10,894 nt of DNA from CAYWMQ01 sp964459635. Lineage in GTDB: Bacteria; Patescibacteriota; Minisyncoccia; Phycocordibacterales; UBA12088. A program made the position numbers and the translations under genes. Positions 7,180-10,894 of this stretch are shown here, in pieces (position 1 is the stretch's first letter; each line of letters begins with the position of its first letter). Location: assembly GCA_964459635.1 (NCBI GenBank), contig CAYWMQ010000023.1:1-10894 (forward strand), in the 5' to 3' direction. The notes under the pieces are model-generated. The model was not told where the DNA came from, made no database searches, and was given only the letters and a program-made list of their open reading frames with translations.

Positions 7180-7193
7180 CGTGGCTAGCCACG
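7180..7193. promoter_or_regulatory. 14-bp perfect palindrome upstream of the coiled-coil gene
   Basis: CGTGGCTAGCCACG is fully self-complementary and overlaps the stop codon of the upstream gene. It lies about 60 nt before the start at 7121, a fitting place for an operator, but no other copy is present in the window and binding is only a guess. Confidence 0.3.
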
Positions 7194-7586
7194 CACAACA
7201 TTGGCTGACTCCCGTATGATACCACACATGCCCCATAAGGCATGCGTGCGCGTGGGCCGTAAAGCAAGAGCGCCCCGAGGTGGGGCGCTGAGTGATGCAG
7301 ATTTGTTGCTGAAGAGATGCATGCCGCACAGGTCTCTCGCCTGATTCACGAACGGCCTCATCAAAGGCTTCAGTGTAGCGGGGTTCGCAGGAATATCGAG
7401 GTCAGGCAGGAGACGTATCGTCTCTGCGCAAAACCTATCCTGCGTAATGCCTTTGGATGGATCAATCGCGTGCACGGCAGCCTGCAGTGCAAGCTCAAGC
7501 GCCTGTTCTTCGGCAGGGGTGTACGCTACGTCCGCATGTGCGGACGAGCACATAACCAAGAACATCAACGCGCATAAATAACGCAA
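7185..7586 (-). CDS. Small secreted protein with two cysteines; ORF runs through a hairpin
   Basis: I do not recognise the family. The start is TTG at 7586, supported by AAGGAG 6 nt upstream. The protein begins with a clear signal peptide, MRYLCALMFLVMCSSAHA, with cleavage after residue 18. The mature part is about 115 aa, with an acidic helical first half and two cysteines (C53, C87) that could form a disulfide outside the cell. The gene follows the 88-aa secreted protein gene by 27 nt, so the two are probably cotranscribed. Oddly, a terminator-like hairpin (7289-7269) lies inside the reading frame. The last 30 residues or so after it (ALALRPTRTHALWG...) look like translated non-coding DNA. 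The native protein may originally have ended near residue 95-100, with the stop lost since. Cell location is predicted, function unknown. Confidence 0.65.
   Translation of the reverse strand: MRYLCALMFLVMCSSAHADVAYTPAEEQALELALQAAVHAIDPSKGITQDRFCAETIRLLPDLDIPANPATLKPLMRPFVNQARDLCGMHLFSNKSASLSAPPRGALALRPTRTHALWGMCGIIRESANVVRG
7223..7248 (-). other. RNA hairpin in front of the coiled-coil gene
   Basis: On the minus strand CACGCATGCC, loop TTATGG, GGCATGTGTG forms a 10-bp stem with one G-U pair. In the + transcript the same pair would be an A-C mismatch, so the structure favours minus-strand RNA. No T-run follows. It could be a second transcription-end element or part of a leader. Confidence 0.35.
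7261..7289 (-). terminator. Terminator-like hairpin inside the secreted-protein ORF
   Basis: Minus strand: AGCGCCCC (7289-7282), 5-nt loop, GGGGCGCT (7276-7269), then CTTGCTTT. The arm plus tail GGGGCGCTCTTGC is identical to the hairpin after the antiporter, which supports a shared terminator module. It falls within the preceding open frame. Confidence 0.6.
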
Positions 7587-7613
7587 CTACTTCTCCTTCG
7601 TTTTAGGCGGTTG

Positions 7614-7880
7614 CTACTTTTGCTGCGCCACCTTAGCAAGACCGTCCAAGAACTCAAGCATTTTGGTCATCATGCCGTCCTGTAATGCGAGCACCGCCTC
7701 GACTTCCTCCGCGGTCAAGCTGCCGTAGGCACCTACTGCATCACATGCTCCCTCGATGGTGACCGTGACAACGCCGTTGGGTGTATCGACTTCCTGCTGG
7801 GACTTACATGTAGTAGCATCTGCATACGCAGCCCCAGTCATGAGAAGCACTGCGATCGTCGTGGCTAAAACTAGCTTCAT
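7614..7880 (-). CDS. Small secreted protein, 88 aa, two cysteines
   Basis: Unrecognised. The signal peptide is textbook: MK, then a hydrophobic core, then GAAYA with cleavage after residue 20, leaving about 68 residues. C25 and C46 are the only cysteines in the mature protein and are a candidate disulfide. The part between them (GVVTVTIEGAC) looks like a beta strand; the rest (SLTAEEVEAVLALQDG and on) is amphipathic helix ending in AQQK. AGGG lies 4 nt or so before ATG 7880, a slightly short spacing. The gene has its own TTGACA promoter and is followed after 27 nt by another small secreted protein with two mature cysteines; the two probably form an operon and may act together. The protein is too short for a confident family guess. 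Confidence 0.72.
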   Translation of the reverse strand: MKLVLATTIAVLLMTGAAYADATTCKSQQEVDTPNGVVTVTIEGACDAVGAYGSLTAEEVEAVLALQDGMMTKMLEFLDGLAKVAQQK

Positions 7881-7925
7881 AATCCCTCACGCTGTCTGGA
7901 GAAGCCCAATTGCATTTCTGAGTTT

Positions 7926-7954
7926 ATGAAAGCATAATCTATGCTACTTGTCAA
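7926..7954 (-). promoter_or_regulatory. Promoter of the secreted-protein operon
   Basis: On the minus strand, a perfect -35 TTGACA (7954-7949), 17-nt spacer and TTTCAT (7931-7926), the latter with TGC before it as an extended -10. It is 45-50 nt upstream of the ATG at 7880, leaving a leader of about 40 nt. Confidence 0.5.
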
Positions 7955-7983
7955 GTATTTATTTCCGCATCCGCTTTCGCAAA

Positions 7984-8015
7984 TGTCCCACTATCTTTAT
8001 ATCCCAATATCCCAT
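7984..8015. repeat. 8-bp periodic repeat (TATCCCAA type)
   Basis: Four octamers in register: tgtcccac, tatcttta, tatcccaa, tatcccat. On the minus strand they read as NNGGGATA. The array sits just downstream of the cysS stop, and the same degenerate octamer appears in the right end of the window. Confidence 0.55.
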
Positions 8016-8048
8016 ATGCCTTTGTCTCTAATCTCTAACCTCAACACT

Positions 8049-9536
8049 CTAAACTGTGTCACCGTTCCTGGCTCTCACCACTTTTGGCCCATCCGGCCCA
8101 TCCTCTACCACATACCCTTTGTTACGTAGCATGCTACGTAACTCGTCTGCAGCGGCAAAGTCCCGCCGCAGACGCGCCGCTTCGCGCTCGTCCACGAGTG
8201 CACGAATATCGGCGGGTATATCGTCACGCGCAACGTGAAGCGTGGCGGTAGCCTCACTTCCGGCCTTGACGCGCTCAGCAAGCCCGAGCCCCAGCGCCTT
8301 GTCGAAGTGGAGCAGGGTGGCTTTCTTTGCGGGTCCGCTCAGTGAATCGTCGTGCACGAGCTCCCAGAGCAGGGCGAGAGCTTTCGCGGTGTTCAGGTCG
8401 TCATTGAGTGCGAGGAGAAGCGCGAGGCGATGCTTGTCAGACACGCGGCCGCGTTTTTCGTCGAGCATCTCGTCTACAAAGTAGCGGTGCAAGCGGAGCC
8501 AGGCCGTTTGTGCGGCGTCAAGCGCAGAGAAGCTGAAATTGAGCTGGCTCCTGTAGTGGCCCATGAGGAGCCAGTAGCGGTAGGCGAGCGGTTGGTACCC
8601 ATGTTCTGCAAGTTGGCGAAGCTTCACGCCATTGCCCGCCGACTTCGCTATTCTCGCACCCTCGATGTTGAGGTGCTCACTGTGGAGCCAGTAGCGGGCA
8701 AAGGGCTTTCCCGTAGCGGCCTCAGACTGCGCTATTTCGTTGTTGTGGTGTGTGCCGATATGGTCCACGCCGCCCGTATGTATGTCGAGCTGTTTACCCA
8801 GGTACTCCATGCTCATCGCCGAGCATTCTATGTGCCAGCCGGGAAAGCCGCGACCCCAGGGGCTCTCCCACCCAAGCTCGTCATTTCGCTTCCACAACGC
8901 GAAGTCCTGCGGGTTGCGCTTCTCGGGGTCGAGTGCCACGCGTGCCCCTTCTTTTTGAGAATCCGGCGCAATGCCCCCAAGCTTTCCGTACCCCGAAAAG
9001 CGCGTTATGTCGAAGTACACTCCGTGGCTCGTGCGATACGCGTATTCTTTCTCTATGAGTGTCGCGATGAGCGCCACCATGCCCGGCACGTGCTCGCTTG
9101 CGCGGGGAAGGTGCGCGGGGCGCTTAATGAGGAGCGCGTCCAGGTCTTCCAGAAAAGCATCGGTATACGTGTCGCCCAGCTTTCGCATGCCCGCGAGCGT
9201 ACGCGGCAGATCTTCACGCGCAAGGCCGACCGTCATTTTGTCCTCGCCCTCGTCCGCGTCGGATGTAAGGTGCCCTACATCCGTGATGTTCATCACCTGC
9301 TTCACCTTATACCCATTGAGGAGGAGCGTCCTGCGCAGTATGTCCGCAAAGACGTACGCCCGGAGGTTACCGATGTGCGCGTAGTCGTACACAGTCGGTC
9401 CGCAGTGGTAGAGCCGCACGTAGTCCTTTTTGAGGGGTTCGAAGCGTTCCTTCGTGCGCGTGAGCGTGTTGTAAAGCTGAAGCGGAGGCTTGGCGTCTCG
9501 GGCGGCGGTATTTCCTAATAGGGGAAGGGGGAACAT
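8049..9536 (-). CDS. cysS: Cysteinyl-tRNA synthetase
   Basis: Class I aminoacyl-tRNA synthetase that charges tRNA-Cys with cysteine using ATP, in the cytoplasm. The 495-aa protein has the typical YHCGPTVYDYAHIGN segment with zinc ligand C45 and the HIGH-type signature HIGN at 54-57. WHIECSAMS and the HTGGVDHIGTHHNNE stretch supply the expected further zinc ligands. RIAKSAGN (KMSKS-type loop, K298 and S299) closes the active site. An anticodon-binding helical region follows. Relatives usually begin close to LYNTLTRTKE, so about 18 residues here (MFPLPLLGN...) are extra. No ATG or GTG lies nearer, and the heptamer array with its -10 box ends exactly 7 nt before this ATG, which supports the start. 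The longer frame to 9581 only translates the repeat. No SD. Confidence 0.96.
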   Translation of the reverse strand: MFPLPLLGNTAARDAKPPLQLYNTLTRTKERFEPLKKDYVRLYHCGPTVYDYAHIGNLRAYVFADILRRTLLLNGYKVKQVMNITDVGHLTSDADEGEDKMTVGLAREDLPRTLAGMRKLGDTYTDAFLEDLDALLIKRPAHLPRASEHVPGMVALIATLIEKEYAYRTSHGVYFDITRFSGYGKLGGIAPDSQKEGARVALDPEKRNPQDFALWKRNDELGWESPWGRGFPGWHIECSAMSMEYLGKQLDIHTGGVDHIGTHHNNEIAQSEAATGKPFARYWLHSEHLNIEGARIAKSAGNGVKLRQLAEHGYQPLAYRYWLLMGHYRSQLNFSFSALDAAQTAWLRLHRYFVDEMLDEKRGRVSDKHRLALLLALNDDLNTAKALALLWELVHDDSLSGPAKKATLLHFDKALGLGLAERVKAGSEATATLHVARDDIPADIRALVDEREAARLRRDFAAADELRSMLRNKGYVVEDGPDGPKVVRARNGDTV

Positions 9537-9543
9537 AGTCGCA

Positions 9544-9571
9544 AGTATAAAGTAGAACGTAGAAAGTATAA
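9544..9571 (-). promoter_or_regulatory. Heptamer array with TATACT, promoter of cysS
   Basis: Minus strand, four heptamers: ttatact, ttctacg, ttctact, ttatact. One further heptamer (tgcgact) then leads to the ATG at 9536. The TATACT nearest the gene (9549-9544) is 7 nt from the ATG, the distance expected for transcription starting at the start codon. The -35 position has TTTATA (4 of 6). No SD is present. Role inferred by comparison with the ATPase and corA arrays. Confidence 0.5.
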
Positions 9572-9604
9572 AGCTGTGCACGATACTAATCTACGAATAA
9601 GTGC

Positions 9605-9686
9605 GAATGCAACGAATGCCCACGGCGTCTGAGCCGACGGTGCACGCCCTCGGCTATTAGTGGCATTCATACTCATTTGTTGCATT
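9605..9686. repeat. Imperfect palindrome between corA and cysS
   Basis: AATGCAACGAATG (9606-9618) pairs, with one mismatch, with CATTTGTTGCATT (9674-9686). Inside, AGCCGA (9632-9637) pairs with TCGGCT (9650-9655). An alternative inner stem is GGCGT (9624-9628) with ACGCC (9644-9648). It follows the corA stop on the minus strand and may end that transcript, though no T-run is present. Confidence 0.45.
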
Positions 9687-9697
9687 GGTACCGTGTA

Positions 9698-10615
9698 CTA
9701 CAACCACTTTTTGTACTTGAAGAAAGCAAAGAATGACACCGCAGCAGTAACCATGATCGTGACAATGATCCAGAAATCATGACGTGAGCCGATGATGGGT
9801 GTCGCATCGGTGTTCATGCCAAAGAGCGAGGTGAAAAGCGAAAGAGGAAACGTAACAAATGCCATTATCGTCAGTATCTTCATCACTTCATTTTGCTTCG
9901 CGTAGAGCAGAGAATTGTTCGTCTCGCGCAGCTCGGCCAGGGAGCCGTGGTGTGCGTGAAGCAGAGACTCCACTTTGTGATACTCATTACGTGCACTGCG
10001 CACAGGGCGGGCAAACTCGTAGCCGAACAGTCGCACTGCGGGCGTTTCGAGCGAGTCGAGGATCTCGCGGTGTGGCGTGAGAGCCTGTGAGAAGTTGAGA
10101 AGGTCGCGGCCTATCTTCGAGAGCTCCACCACCATTGCGCGCTCCTCACCCTGGTAGATACGGTCCTCTGCGGCATCCAGCCGCTCCGTCATAAATGTAA
10201 GCTCGTTCATTTGTGCGCCGTAGAGCCGCATGAGCATGTAGTAGAAGATCATACCCGCGTGGTCGCCCATGTCGTGGCGATCAAGGAGGGAGCCCACCTC
10301 AAATACTTTGGAGAACTCATGGAAGGGGTCTATTGTCTCGTAGCGCGTGGTGATGACCCACTTTTTTCCGACCACGAAGTCTATCTCTTGCGAGGGTGAT
10401 GTCATGGTGTGCGTGTGGCGGAATGCGGGAAAGCGAAGCACGAGGTAGAGGTAGTCCTCGTACTCGTCCACGTGTACGCGTATGGATGGCGCAGTGAGCT
10501 CTTCCGCTACGGTTGGCTCCAAGACAAACTCCTCCATAAGCGCGCGTACTTCACCGTCGGAAGGTGAGACGACGTCTACCCACACAAGGTCTCCGTGAGT
10601 GTGGCGGGTGATCAT
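9698..10615 (-). CDS. corA: CorA family magnesium transporter
   Basis: A 305-aa channel subunit for Mg2+ (also Co2+/Ni2+ in relatives), which works as a homopentamer in the cytoplasmic membrane. The N-terminal two thirds form the soluble domain, with a long helix rich in charged residues (about 130-245). Two C-terminal membrane helices follow: ILTIMAFVTFPLSLFTSLF and FWIIVTIMVTAAVSFFAFF. The signature GMN (266-268) stands at the end of the first helix, and a basic KYKKWL tail closes the protein. All hallmark parts and the length are normal. The ATG at 10615 has no SD; the heptamer array with a TATACT box ends 7 nt before it. Housekeeping ion homeostasis, probably transcribed alone; the neighbouring cysS has its own array. 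Confidence 0.94.
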   Translation of the reverse strand: MITRHTHGDLVWVDVVSPSDGEVRALMEEFVLEPTVAEELTAPSIRVHVDEYEDYLYLVLRFPAFRHTHTMTSPSQEIDFVVGKKWVITTRYETIDPFHEFSKVFEVGSLLDRHDMGDHAGMIFYYMLMRLYGAQMNELTFMTERLDAAEDRIYQGEERAMVVELSKIGRDLLNFSQALTPHREILDSLETPAVRLFGYEFARPVRSARNEYHKVESLLHAHHGSLAELRETNNSLLYAKQNEVMKILTIMAFVTFPLSLFTSLFGMNTDATPIIGSRHDFWIIVTIMVTAAVSFFAFFKYKKWL

Positions 10616-10622
10616 GTTGATA

Positions 10623-10650
10623 AGTATAAAGTAGAAGGTAGAAAGTAGTA
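10623..10650 (-). promoter_or_regulatory. Heptamer array with TATACT, promoter of corA
   Basis: Minus strand, four heptamers: tactact, ttctacc, ttctact, ttatact. One more heptamer (tatcaac) then leads directly to the ATG at 10615. TATACT is at 10628-10623, 7 nt from the ATG. The -35 position (TTACTA) is poor. No SD. The arrangement is the same as before cysS. Confidence 0.5.
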
Positions 10651-10723
10651 AGGAGGGCGCAGTGGATGATGCATGGATAGTAGTTCGAACGTTGCGGCGT
10701 TCGTACGTATGGAGGACGAGTAT
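10651..10723. other. Intergenic region upstream of corA
   Basis: No credible gene. It contains one short hairpin, CGAACG (10686-10691) / CGTTCG (10698-10703) with a 6-nt loop, and otherwise nothing I can name. Confidence 0.4.
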
Positions 10724-10894
10724 GAGGATACCGGGATAGAAGGATACTGAGATACTAGGATAATTGGATAGAGTGATGCTAGATTAGAGATTTTGGATTA
10801 TTGAGAAAGGAGGCAGTGAGATAACAATGCGAGATAGGAGGATACGAGGATATTGAGATCTCGTTGGTATTAGAATAGACGCACATTGTTACAG
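10724..10894. repeat. Low-complexity DNA with 8-bp period (NNGGATAN)
   Basis: Octamers in register from 10724: gaggatac, cgggatag, aaggatac, tgagatac, taggataa, ttggatag, then decaying (agtgatgc, tagattag). A second run at 10829-10860 reads gcgagata, ggaggata, cgaggata, ttgagatc. Many stops, no gene seen. The same octamer in complement lies behind cysS. Confidence 0.6.

Noticed and set aside
7096..7329. 77-aa frame on the - strand, possible frameshifted end of the secreted-protein gene
   Set aside because: It reads through two hairpins, gives a Cys/His-rich random-looking product and has no RBS; a frameshift into it would not yield an early stop either.
8352..9518. 388-aa open frame on the + strand
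   Set aside because: It is entirely antisense to cysS, whose catalytic motifs are all present; the translated product shows no family motif.
1..10894. tRNA or rRNA genes
   Set aside because: I saw no cloverleaf ending in the usual T-arm sequence and no rRNA-like stretch, although this was by eye and not by a covariance search.

Overview
The window looks like a piece of a Patescibacteria (CPR) chromosome, probably Parcubacteria-like. This is inferred from three things: a large soluble VirD4/HerA-type ATPase of a kind I associate with CPR genomes, compact single-gene transcription units, and intergenic low-complexity repeats. No rRNA or marker gene is present, so the assignment is moderate at best.

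Layout: (1) 149-3094 (+), a 981-aa type IV secretion/HerA-like ATPase; (2) 3095-3335, an intergenic region with a long inverted repeat; (3) 3336-4694 (+), a CPA1-type cation:proton antiporter ending at a GC-rich hairpin; (4) 4814-5368 (-), an unrecognised 184-aa cytosolic protein; (5) 5474-5616, a MITE-like element lying between two divergent promoters; (6) 5692-6135 (+), a DUF4870 membrane protein; (7) 6210-7880 (-), three consecutive genes for predicted exported proteins, two of them small with two cysteines each in the mature form; (8) 8049-9536 (-), cysteinyl-tRNA synthetase; (9) 9698-10615 (-), a CorA-type Mg2+ transporter; (10) 10616-10894, low-complexity DNA with an 8-bp period.

The most interesting pattern is regulatory. 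Three housekeeping-type genes (secretion ATPase, cysS, corA) are each preceded by tandem heptamers TTCTACY. The heptamers end in a TATACT-containing heptamer that stops 7-8 nt before the ATG, and there is no Shine-Dalgarno sequence. This reads as a repeat-borne -10 box giving leaderless mRNAs. The antiporter has a similar TACACT box 6 nt before its ATG. The genes between about 4.8 and 7.9 kb instead mostly have TTGACA-type promoters, real leaders and purine-rich ribosome binding sites, including a TTG start with an excellent SD. Two expression styles therefore alternate in 11 kb, and the middle block may be an accessory insertion.

The genes do not form one pathway. The likely functional links are envelope-related: the antiporter, CorA and DUF4870 protein are membrane proteins, and the three-gene minus-strand group is predicted to be exported.
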